Shown here: piece by piece, positions 1-11,173 of the stretch
How the letters are laid out: the number at the start of each line of letters is the position of its first letter
Numbering within the stretch: the first letter of the stretch is position 1
Source: Elmis aenea
Taxonomy: Eukaryota > Arthropoda > Insecta > Coleoptera > Elmidae
Reading direction: 5' to 3'
DNA: 64,000 nt
Assembly: GCA_947652605.1 (NCBI GenBank)
Contig: OX393578.1
Span: forward strand, 248,001 to 312,000
The notes under the pieces: model-generated
Databases searched by the model: none
Seen by the model: only the letters and a program-made list of their open reading frames with translations
Told to the model about the DNA's origin: nothing
Translations under genes and position numbers: made by a program

Positions 1-3000
1 GTCTTTGCACTTTTTTCGACAAAAAAATCGATTTTCTTAAAACTATAGCAAATGGCTTCAAACTTCTTAAACACGTTAGTTACGAGCTAGTTAAGGATTA
101 TTAGCCCCTAAATACGATTTTTAATTTTTCGCGAAAAATGGGAAAAGTACAAAGGCTATTATAGTCTTTGCACTTTTTTCGACAAAAAAATCGATTTTCT
201 TAAAACTACAGCAAATGGCTTCAAACTTCTTATACACGTTAGTTACGAGCAAGTTAAGGATTATTAGCCCCTAAATACGATTTTTAATTTTTCGCGAAAA
301 ATGGGAAAAGTACAAAGGCTATAGTCTGCACTTTTTTCGACAAAAAAATCGATTTTCTTAAAACTACAGCAAATGGCTTCAAACTTCTTATACACGTTAG
401 TTACGAGCAAGTTAAGGATTATTAGCCCCTAAATACGATTTTTAATTTTTCGCGAAAAATGGGAAAAGTACAAAGGCTATAGTCTTTGCACTTTTTTCGA
501 CAAAAAAATCGATTTTCTTAAAACAACAGCAAATGGCTTCAAACTTCTTATACACGTTAGTTACGAGCGAATTAGGGATTATTAGCCCCAAAATACGATT
601 TTTAATTTTTCGTGAAAAATGGGAAAAGTACAAAGGCTATAGTCTTTGCACTTTTTTCGACAAAAAAATCGATTTTCTTAAAACTATAGCAAATGGCTTC
701 AAACTTCTTAAACACGTTAGTTACGAGCAAGTTAAGGATTATTAGCCCCTAAATACGATTTTTAATTTTTCGCGAAAAATGGGAAAAGTACAAAGGCTAT
801 AGTCTTTGCACTTTTTTCGACAAAAAAATCGATTTTCTTAAAACTACAGCAAATGGCTTCAAACTTCTTATACACGTTAGCTACGAGCAAGTTAAGGATT
901 ATTAGCCCCTAAATACGATTTTTAATTTTTCGCGAAAAATGGGAAAAGTACAAAGGCTATAGTCTTTGCACTTTTTTCGACAAAAAAATCGATTTTCTTA
1001 AAACTACAGCAAATGGCTTCAAACTTCTTATACACGTTAGCTACGAGCAAGTTAAGGATTATTAGCCCCTAAATACGATTTTTAATTTTTCGCGAAAAAT
1101 GGGAAAAGTACAAAGGCTATAGTCTGCACTTTTTTCGACAAAAAAATCAATTTTCTTAAAACTACAGCAAATGGCTTCAAACTTCTTATACACATTAGTT
1201 ATGAGTGAATTAAGGATTATTAGCCCCTAAATACGATTTTTAATTTTTCGCGAAAAATGGGAAAAGTACAAAGGCTAATATAGTCTTTGCACTTTTTTCG
1301 ACAAAAAAATCGATTTTCTTAAAACTACAGCAAATGGCTTCAAACTTCTTATACACGTTAGTTACGAGCAAGTTAAGGATTATTAGCCCCTAAATACGAT
1401 TTTTAATTTTTCGCGAAAAATGGGAAAAGTACAAAGGCTATAGTCTTTGCACTTTTTTCGACAAAAAAATCGATTTTCTTAAAACAACAGCAAATGGCTT
1501 CAAACTTCTTATACACGTTAGTTACGAGCGAATTAGGGATTATTAGCCCCAAAATACGATTTTTAATTTTTCGTGAAAAATGGGAAAAGTACAAAGGCTA
1601 TAGTCTTTGCACTTTTTTCGACAAAAAAATCGATTTTCTTAAAACTATAGCAAATGGCTTCAAACTTCTTAAACACGTTAGTTACGAGCAAGTTAAGGAT
1701 TATTAGCCCCTAAATACGATTTTTAATTTTTCGCGAAAAATGGGAAAAGTACAAAGGCTATAGTCTTTGCACTTTTTTCGACAAAAAAATCGATTTTCTT
1801 AAAACTACAGCAAATGGCTTCAAACTTCTTATACACGTTAGTTACGAGCAAGTTAAGGATTATTAGCCCCTAAATACGATTTTTAATTTTTCGCGAAAAA
1901 TGGGAAAAGTACAAAGGCTATAGTCTTTGCACTTTTTTCGACAAAAAAATCGATTTTCTTAAAACTACAGCAAATGGCTTCAAACTTCTTATACACGTTA
2001 GTTACGAGCAAGTTAAGGATTATTAGCCCCTAAATACGATTTTTAATTTTTCGCGAAAAATGGGAAAAGTACAAAGGCTATAGTCTTTGCACTTTTTTCG
2101 ACAAAAAAATCGATTTTCTTAAAACAACAGCAAATGGCTTCAAACTTCTTATACACGTTAGTTACGAGCAAGTTAAGGATTATTAGCCCCTAAATACGAT
2201 TTTTAATTTTTCGCGAAAAATGGGAAAAGTACAAAGGCTATAGTCTGCACTTTTTTCGACAAAAAAATCGATTTTCTTAAAACTACAGCAAATGGCTTCA
2301 AACTTCTTATACACGTTAGTAACGAGCGAATTAAGGATTATTAGCCCCTAAATACGATTTTTAATTTTTCGTGAAAAATGGGAAAAGTACAAAGGCTTAT
2401 AGTCTTTGCACTTTTTTCGACAAAAAAATCGATTTTCTTAAAACTACAGCAAATGGCTTCAAACTTCTTAAACACGTTAGTTACGAGCAAGTTAAGGATT
2501 ATTAGCCCCTAAATACGATTTTTAATTTTTCGCGAAAAATGGGAAAAGTACAAAGGCTATAGTCTGCACTTTTTTCGACAAAAAAATCGATTTTCTTAAA
2601 ACTACAGCAAATGGCTTCAAACTTCTTATACACATTAGTTATGAGCGAATTAAGGATTATTAGCCCCTAAATACGATTTTTAATTTTTCGTGAAAAATGG
2701 GAAAAGTACAAAGGCTATAGTCTTTGCCCTTTTTTCGACAAAAAAATCGATTTTTTTAAAACTATAGCAAATAGCTTCAAACTTCTTAAACACGTTAGTT
2801 ACGAGCAAGTTAAGGATTATTAGCCCCTAAATACGATTTTTAATTTTTCGCGAAAAATGGGAAAAGTACAAAGGCTATAGTCTGCACTTTTTTCGACAAA
2901 AAAATCGATTTTCTTAAAACTACAGCAAATGGCTTCAAACTTCTTATACACGTTAGTTATGAGCGAATTAAGGATTATTAGCCCCTAAATACGATTTTTA

Positions 3001-4268
3001 ATTTTTCGCGAAAAATGGGAAAAGTACAAAGGCTATAGTCTTTGCACTTTTTTCGACAAAAAAATCGATTTTCTTAAAACTACAGCAAATGGCTTTAAAC
3101 TTCTTATACAAGTTAGTTATGAGCGAATTAAGGATTATTAGCCCCTAAATACGATTTTTAATTTTTCGCGAAAAATGGGAAAAGTACAAAGGCTATAGTC
3201 TGCACTTTTTTCGACAAAAAAATCGATTTTCTTAAAACTACAGCAAATGGCTTCAAACTTCTTATACAAGTTAGTTATGAGCGAATTAAGGATTATTAGC
3301 CCCTAAATACGATTTTTAATTTTTCGCGAAAAGTGGGAAAAGTACAAAGGCTATAGTCTTTGCACTTTTTTCGACAAAAAAATCGATTTTCTTAAAACTA
3401 CAGCAAATGGCTTCAAACTTCTTATACAAGTTAGTTATGAGCGAATTAAGGATTATTAGCCCCTAAATACGATTTTTAATTTTTCGCGAAAAATGGGAAA
3501 AGTACAAAGGCTATAGTCTTTGCACTTTTTTCGACAAAAAAATCGATTTTCTTAAAACTACAGCAAATGGCTTCAAACTTCTTATACACGTTAGTTACGA
3601 GCAAGTTAAGGATTATTAGCCCCTAAATACGATTTTTAATTTTTCGCGAAAAATGGGAAAAGTACAAAGGCTATAGTCTGCACTTTTTTCGACAAAAAAA
3701 TCGATTTTCTTAAAACTACAGCAAATGGCTTCAAACTTCTTATACACATTAGTTATGAGCGAATTAAGGATTATTAGCCCCTAAATACGATTTTTAATTT
3801 TTCGTGAAAAATGGGAAAAGTACAAAGGCTATAGTCTTTGCACTTTTTTCGACAAAAAAATCGATTTTTTTAAAACTATAGCAAATGGCTTCAAACTTCT
3901 TAAACACGTTAGTTACGAGCAAGTTAAGGATTATTAGCCCCTAAATACGATTTTTAATTTTTCGCGAAAAATGGGAAAAGTACAAAGGCTATAGTCTTTG
4001 CACTTTTTTCGACAAAAAAATCGATTTTCTTAAAACTACAGCAAATGGCTTTAAACTTCTTATACAAGTTAGTTATGAGCGAATAAAAAATCGATTTTTT
4101 TAAAACTATAGCAAATGGCTTCAAACTTCTTAAACACGTTAGTTACGAGCAAGTTAAGGATTATTAGCCCCTAAATACGATTTTTAATTTTTCGCGAAAA
4201 ATGGGAAAAGTACAAAGGCTATAGTCTTTGCACTTTTTTCGACAAAAAAATCGATTTTCTTAAAACTA
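1..4268. repeat. 160-bp AT-rich satellite array, block 1
   Basis: About 26 head-to-tail units of roughly 160 bp; diagnostic words recur at 481, 641, 801 and 961. Each unit carries cgcgaaaaatgggaaaagta followed by a variable tract reading agtctttgcac or, two bases shorter, agtctgcac. Other linked variants are aactatagc, aactacagc or aacaacagc, and tacgagcaag or tatgagcgaat. A unit is broken by an internal deletion near 4084. The array is cut by the window edge on the left and ends mid-unit at the 8-bp repeat. Short open frames inside (63-70 codons on both strands) recur only because the units do. I infer non-coding heterochromatic satellite. Confidence 0.97.
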
Positions 4269-4332
4269 CCCTCGGACCCTCGGACCCTCGGACCCTCGGA
4301 CTCTCGGACTCTCGGACTCTTGGACCCTCGGT
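4269..4332. repeat. 8-bp tandem repeat CCCTCGGA, block 1
   Basis: About eight copies of an 8-bp unit (ccctcgga, with ctctcgga and ctcttgga variants) sit exactly between the 160-bp satellite and the 36-bp minisatellite mosaic. The same tract recurs 18,263 bp downstream with the same two flanks. Confidence 0.93.
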
Positions 4333-5010
4333 ACAGGCACATTCTGCATTTTTAACGTTATTGCAACGGAGATTCTTGTGTCTGCACTCGACCGTCATTG
4401 CAACGGAGAATGTGTTAGTATTTTTGCCCTACCGGCGAATCGTCGTGATCGGCCCGAGGGATACGCGATCGTTGGATCCGACTGCGAACCGCAAAAACAT
4501 TTATTCGGATGATGAAGCCCGAGCGACTTCCGTACTTTTACCGTCATTGCAACGGAGATTCATGTGCTTGCACTCGACCGTCATTGCAACGGAGAATGTG
4601 TCTAATTTTGCCCGTCATAGCAACGGAGAATGTGGCTGTACCTTTAACCGTCAATGCAACGGAGAATGGGCCTGCACGTTTACCAGTATTGCAACGGAGA
4701 TTCTTGTGTCTGCATTCGACCGTCATTGCAACGGAGAATGTGTTTGTACTTTTGCCCGTCATTGCGACCGAGAATGTGCCTGTACCTTTGACCGTCATTG
4801 CAACGGAGAATTGGTCTGCATTTTTAACGTTATTGCAACGGAGATTCTTGTGTCTGCACTCGACCGTCATTGCAACGGAGAATGTGTTAGTATTTTTGCC
4901 CGTCATTGCGACCGAGAATGTGCTTGTACCTTTGACCGTCCTGTGGTATATGAAAGTAGTGGTTGTCAAACCCGGAGGCTGAAATTGAAGCCCGAAGGCT
5001 GATTAACCCT
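4333..5010. repeat. 36-bp minisatellite, block 1 (interrupted)
   Basis: Tandem 36-bp units begin with cgtcattgcaacggagaatg or near variants (gttattgcaacggagattc, cgtcattgcgaccgagaatg). They are interrupted at about 4429-4545 by a GC-richer module that also occurs inside the 322-bp satellite units downstream. Because 36 is a multiple of three, all three plus frames and one minus frame stay open over long stretches. One frame spells a Cys-rich 12-residue repeat (RHCNGECVCTFA and variants). Simultaneous openness of several frames argues that periodicity, not selection for a protein, keeps them open. Confidence 0.9.
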
Positions 5011-7450
5011 AAGGTTGTTTTTAGAGCAGTGCACAGTGCCTAATACTCAAGACAATAATTTACCCGCAGGTATTATATATTGGCGTCACTAAAGCGACGG
5101 AGTGTATAGGAGCTGAACTCCTGTGGTATGTAAAGGTATATCAAGCCCGAAGGCTGAAATTTATGCCCGAAGGCTGTTAACCCGGAGGTTACTTAAGGTA
5201 TCGGGGTCTCGCCTCGCGACAAGACGAATCCCCGAGCTAAGGGCTGTGTCTCAACAGATGCAGCGTGGAAACTGCACTACCGAGTTCCACACCCTGCCAG
5301 AACGTAAGTCAGTAGTATTGGCGTCACTAATTATATCATTGCGACCGAGAATGTGCTTGTACCTTTGACCGTCCTGTGGTATATGAAAGTAGTGGTTGTC
5401 AAGCCCGGAGGCTGAAATTGAAGCCCGAAGGCTGATTAACTCTAAGGTTGTTTTTAGAGCAACGCACAGTGCCTAATACTCAGACAATAAATTACCCGCA
5501 GGTATTATATATTGGCGTCGCTAAAGCGACGGAGTGTATAGGAGCTGAACTCCTGTGGTATGTAAAGGTATATCAAGCCCGAAGGCTGTTAACCCGGAGG
5601 TTACTTAAGGTATCGGGGTCTCGCCTCGCGACAAGACGAATCCCCGAGCTAAGGGCTGTCTCAACAGATGCAGCGTGGAAACTGCACTACCGAGTTCCAC
5701 ACCCTGCCAGAACGTAAGTCAGTAGTATTGGCGTCACTAATTATATGACGAAGCAATTGGCTACCTTATGCTGGAGCAAGCTCCTGTGGTATATGAAAGT
5801 AGTGGTTGTCAAGCCCGGAGGCTGAAACTGAAGCCCGAAGGCTGATTAACCCTAAGGTTGTTTTTAGAGCAACGCACAGTGCCTAATATTCGGATGATGT
5901 AGCCCGCATTTTGGGGGCCGTCAAGTCGAAACTTGGCGGACACCCGCGGGCACGTTGTGGTGTTAACAAAAATTGTCGAATGCTTTCGGATACGCCAAGA
6001 AGAGACTGGACTCCGCCGAACGATCGGGAATTTTCGTCGCCTCGCAATATTCGAAACACACACTTATTCCGCTGTGACGCGGGAAAAATCCGTAATCGAA
6101 ACGGAGACGGTCGCTCCAGGTACCGCGGTACTATAGACAACTTTACGGCCTAACATGCGCTCAGTCGTCCGCGGACGACGAACGAATTTTTCGCCGGGTC
6201 GCTGCGGTGAGGTGTTCATGTGTCTGCATCTACCGCCGAACCGTCGTGATCGGCCCGAGGGATACGCGATCGTTAGATCCGACTGCGAACCGCAAAAACA
6301 TTTATTCGGATGATGAAGCCCGAGCGACTTCCGTACTTTTACCGTCATTGCAACGGAGATTCATGTGCTTGCACTCGACCGTCATTGCAACGGAGAATGT
6401 GTTTGTACTTTTGCCCGTCATTGCGACCGAGAATGTGCCTGTACCTTTGACCGTCATTGCAACGGAGAATTGGTCTGCATTTTTAACGTTATTGCAACGG
6501 AGATTCTTGTGTCTGCATTCGACCGTCAATGCAACGGAGAATGTGTTAGTATTTTTGCCCGTCATTGCGACCGAGAATGTGCTTGTACCTTTGACCGTCC
6601 TGTGGTATATGAAAGTAGTGGTTGTCAAACCCGGAGGCTGAAATTGAAGCCCGAAGGCTGATTAACCCTAAGGTTGTTTTTAGAGCAGTGCACAGTGCCT
6701 AATACTCAAGACAATAATTTACCCGCAGGTATTATATATTGGCGTCACTAAAGCGACGGAGTGTATAGGAGCTAAACTCCTGTGGTATGTAAAGGTATAT
6801 CAAGCCCGAAGGCTGAAATTTATGCCCGAAGGCTGTTAACCCGGAGGTTACTTAAGGTATCGGGGTCTCGCCTCGCGACAAGACGAATCCCCGAGCTAAG
6901 GGCTGTCTCAACAGATGCAGCGTGGAAACTGCACTACCGAGTTCCACACCCTGCCAGAACGTAAGTCAGTAGTATTGGCGTCACTAATTATATGACGAAG
7001 CAATTGGCTACCTTATGCTGGAGCAAGCTCCTGTGGTATATGAAAGTAGTGGTTGTCAAGCCCGGAGGCTGAAACTGAAGCCCGAAGGCTGATTAACCCT
7101 AAGGTTGTTTTTAGAGCAACGCACAGTGCCTAATATTCGGATGATGTAGCCCGCATTTTGGGGGCCGTCAAGTTGAAACTTGGCGGACACCCGCGGGCAC
7201 GTTGTGGTGTTAACAAAAATTGTCGTATGCTTTCGGATACGCCAAGGAGAGACTGGACTCCGCCGAACGATCGGGAATTTTCGTCGCCTCGCAATATGCG
7301 AAACACGCACTTATTCCGCTGTGACGCGGGAAAAATCCGTAATCGAAACGGAGACGGTCGCTCCAGGTACCGCGGTACTATAGACAACTTTACGGCCTAA
7401 CATGCGCTCAGTCGTCCGCGGACGACGAACGAATTTTTCGCCGGGTCGCC
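5011..7450. repeat. Mosaic repeat with 1,247-bp tandem duplication, block 1
   Basis: This moderately GC-rich stretch is built of recurring modules: gcccgaaggctg motifs, a gcctcgcgacaagacgaatc segment, and further 36-bp units at about 6346-6600. A large segment is repeated at an offset of 1,247 bp (the stretch at 5809-6063 matches 7056-7310). A shorter segment near 5020-5300 repeats near 5450-5700. Open frames of 60-144 codons exist on both strands, but the same DNA is open in several frames and the frames move with the modules. I see no recognisable protein. Confidence 0.85.
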
Positions 7451-10400
7451 GCGGTGAGGTGTTCATGTGTCTGCATCTACCGCCGAACCGTCGTGATCGG
7501 CCCGAGGGATACGCGATCGTTGGATCCGACTGCGAACCGCAAAAACATTTATTCGGATGATGAAGCCCGAGCGACTTCCGTACTTTTACCGTCATTGCAA
7601 CGGAGATTCATGTGCTTGCACTCGACCGTCATTGCAACGGAGAATGTGTTAGTGGTATTCATGTGTCCGCACCTACCGGCAATCCGTCGTGATCGGCCCA
7701 AGGGATACGCGATCGTTGGATCCGACTGCAAACCGCAAAAACATTTATTCGGATGATGACGCCCGAGCGACCTCGGTATTTTAAAGGAACTTTTTCGGAC
7801 GGCCGTGGATGATTACCAAAGAGTTCTCAAATTTTGCTTCTTAGACGTAGTCGGATGCGCTATTCTTTTAGCTACATGTCGAACACCGGATAAAAATTTT
7901 CTCACCGCAATTAACGGAGTTATGAATATTTTTGTAGACCGAGATGTTTTTATCGCCGGGTCGCCGAGACGTTGTGGTATTCATGTGTCCGCACCTACCG
8001 GCGATTCGTCGTGATCGGCCCGAGGGATACGCGATCGTTGGATCCGACTGCGAACCGCAAAAACATTTATTCGGATGATGAAGCCCGAGCGACTTCCGTA
8101 CTTTTACCGTCATTGCAACGGAGATTCATGTGCTTGCACTCGACCGTCATTGCAACGGAGAATGTGTTAGTGGTATTCATGTGTCCGCACCTACCGGCAA
8201 TCCGTCGTGATCGGCCCGAGGGATACGCGATCGTTGGATCCGACTGCAAACCGCAAAAACATTTATTCGGATGATGACGCCCGAGCGACCTCGGTATTTT
8301 AAAGGAACTTTTTCGGACGGCCGTGGATGATTACCAAAGAGTTCTCAAATTTTGCTTCTTAGACGTAGTCGGTTGCGCTATTCTTTTAGCTACATGTCGA
8401 ACACCGGATAAAAATTTTCTCACCGCAATTAACGGAGTTATGAATATTTTTGTAGACCGAGATGTTTTTATCGCCGGGTCGCCGAGACGTTCTGGTATTC
8501 ATGTGTCCGCACCTACCGGCGATTCGTCGTGATCGGCCCGAGGGATACGCGATCGTTGGATCCGACTGCGAACCGCAAAAACATTTATTCGGATGATGAC
8601 GCCCGAGCGACCTCGGTATTTTAAAGGAACTTTTTCGGACGGCCGTGGATGATTACCAAAGAGTTCTCAAATTTTGCTTCTTAGACGTAGTCGGATGCGC
8701 TATTCTTTTAGCTACATGTCGAACACCAGATAAAAATTTTCTCACCGCAATTAACGGAGTTATGAATATTTTTGTAGACCGAGATGTTTTTATCGCCGGG
8801 TCGCCGAGACGTTGTGGTATTCATGTGTCCGCACCTACCGGCGATTCGTCGTGATCGGCCCGAGGGATACGCGATCGTTGGATCCGACTGCGAACCGCAA
8901 AAACATTTATTCGGATGATGACGCCCGAGCGACCTCGGTATTTTAAAGGAACTTTTTCGGACGGCCGTGGATGATTACCAAAGAGTTCTCAAATTTTGCT
9001 TCTTAGACGTAGTCGGATGCGCTATTCTTTTAGCTACATGTCGAACACCAGATAAAAATTTTCTCACCGCAATTAACGGAGTTATGAATATTTTTGTAGA
9101 CCGAGATGTTTTTATCGCCGGGTCGCCGAGACGTTGTGGTATTCATGTGTCCGCACCTACCGGCGATTCGTCGTGATCGGCCCGAGGGATACGCGATCGT
9201 TGGATCCGACTGCGAACCGCAAAAACATTTATTCGGATGATGACGCCCGAGCGACCTCGGTATTTTAAAGGAACTTTTTCGGACGGCCGTGGATGATTAC
9301 CAAAAAGTTCTCAAATTTTGCTTCTTAGACGTAGTCGGATGCGCTATTCTTTTAGCTACATGTCGAACACCGGATAAAAATTTTCTCACCGCAATTAACG
9401 GAGTTATGAATATTTTTGTAGACCGAGATGTTTTTATCGCCGGGTCGCCGAGACGTTGTGGTATTCATGTGTCCGCACCTACCGGCGATTCGTCGTGATC
9501 GGCCCGAGGGATACGCGATCTTTGGATCCGACTGCGAACCGCAAAAACATTTATTCGGATGTTGAAGCCCGAGCGACTTCCGTACTTTTACCGTCATTGC
9601 AACGGAGATTCATGTGCTTGCACTCGACCGTCATTGCAACGGAGAATGTGTTAGTGGTATTCATGTGTCCGCACCTACCGGCAATCCGTCGTGATCGGCC
9701 CGAGGGATACGCGATCGTTGGATCCGACTGCGAACCGCAAAAACATTTATTCGGATGATGACGCCCGAGCGACCTCGGTATTTTAAAGGAACTTTTTCGG
9801 ACGGCCGTGGATGATTACCAAAAAGTTCTCAAATTTTGCTTCTTAGACGTAGTCGGATGCGCTATTCTTTTAGCTACATGTCGAACACCGGATAAAAATT
9901 TTCTCACCGCAATTAACGGAGTTATGAATATTTTTGTAGACCGAGATGTTTTTATCGCCGGGTCGCCGAGACGTTGTGGTATTCATGTGTCCGCACCTAC
10001 CGGCGATTCGTCGTGATCGGCCCGAGGGATACGCGATCTTTGGATCCGACTGCGAACCGCAAAAACATTTATTCGGATGTTGAAGCCCGAGCGACTTCCG
10101 TACTTTTACCGTCATTGCAACGGAGATTCATGTGCTTGCACTCGACCGTCATTGCAACGGAGAATGTGTTAGTGGTATTCATGTGTCCGCACCTACCGGC
10201 AATCCGTCGTGATCGGCCCGAGGGATACGCGATCGTTGGATCCGACTGCAAACCGCAAAAACATTTATTCGGATGATGACGCCCGAGCGACCTCGGTATT
10301 TTAAAGGAACTTTTTCGGACGGCCGTGGATGATTACCAAAGAGTTCTCAAATTTTGCTTCTTAGACGTAGTCGGATGCGCTATTCTTTTAGCTACATGTC

Positions 10401-11173
10401 GAACACCGGATAAAAATTTTCTCACCGCAATTAACGGAGTTATGAATATTTTTGTAGACCGAGATGTTTTTATCGCCGGGTCGCCGAGACGTTGTGGTAT
10501 TCATGTGTCCGCACCTACCGGCGATTCGTCGTGATCGGCCCGAGGGATACGCGATCGTTGGATCCGACTGCGAACCGCAAAAACATTTATTCGGATGATG
10601 ACGCCCGAGCGACCTCGGTATTTTAAAGGAACTTTTTCGGACGGCCGTGGATGATTACCAAAGAGTTCTCAAATTTTGCTTCTTAGACGTAGTCGGATGC
10701 GCTATTCTTTTAGCTACATGTCGAACACCGGATAAAAATTTTCTCACCGCAATTAACGGAGTTATGAATATTTTTGTAGACCGAGATGTTTTTATCGCCG
10801 GGTCGCCGAGACGTTGTGGTATTCATGTGTCCGCACCTACCGGCGATTCGTCGTGATCGGCCCGAGGGATACGCGATCGTTGGATCCGACTGCGAACCGC
10901 AAAAACATTTATTCGGATGATGAAGCCCGAGCGACTTCCGTACTTTTACCGTCATTGCAACGGAGATTCATGTGCTTGCACTCGACCGTCATTGCAACGG
11001 AGAATGTGTTAGTGGTATTCATGTGTCCGCACCTACCGGCAATGCGTCGTGATCGGCCCAAGGGATACGCGATCGTTGGATCCGACTGCAAACCGCAAAA
11101 ACATTTAATCGGATGATGACGCCCGAGCGACCTCGGTATTTTAAAGGAACTTTTTCGGACGGCCGTGGTTGAT
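7451..11173. repeat. 322/518-bp satellite array, block 1
   Basis: Units anchored on the word gtggatgattaccaaa start at 7805, 8323, 8645, 8967, 9289, 9807, 10325, 10647 and, degraded, 11165. Spacings are therefore either 322 or 518 bp. The 518-bp form contains an extra 196 bp, made of two 36-bp minisatellite units (72 bp) plus a 124-bp second copy of the tcgtgatcggcccgaggg module. Every unit has a 69-codon plus-strand open frame (starts MDDYQ, ends APTGDSS), homogenised between units, which I regard as incidental. The last unit is cut into by the 12-bp minisatellite just after ttgattacc. Confidence 0.93.

Noticed and set aside
1..4268. 63- and 70-codon frames in the 160-bp satellite
   Set aside because: They occur on opposite strands over the same DNA and only in units whose variants remove a stop.
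4269..4332. Telomere repeat
   Set aside because: The 8-bp CCCTCGGA unit does not match the insect telomere repeat TTAGG, is only about 64 bp long, and lies internally.
4333..5010. CRISPR-like array of 36-bp repeats
   Set aside because: The repeats are directly adjacent with no unique spacers, the genome is animal, and no cas genes are present.
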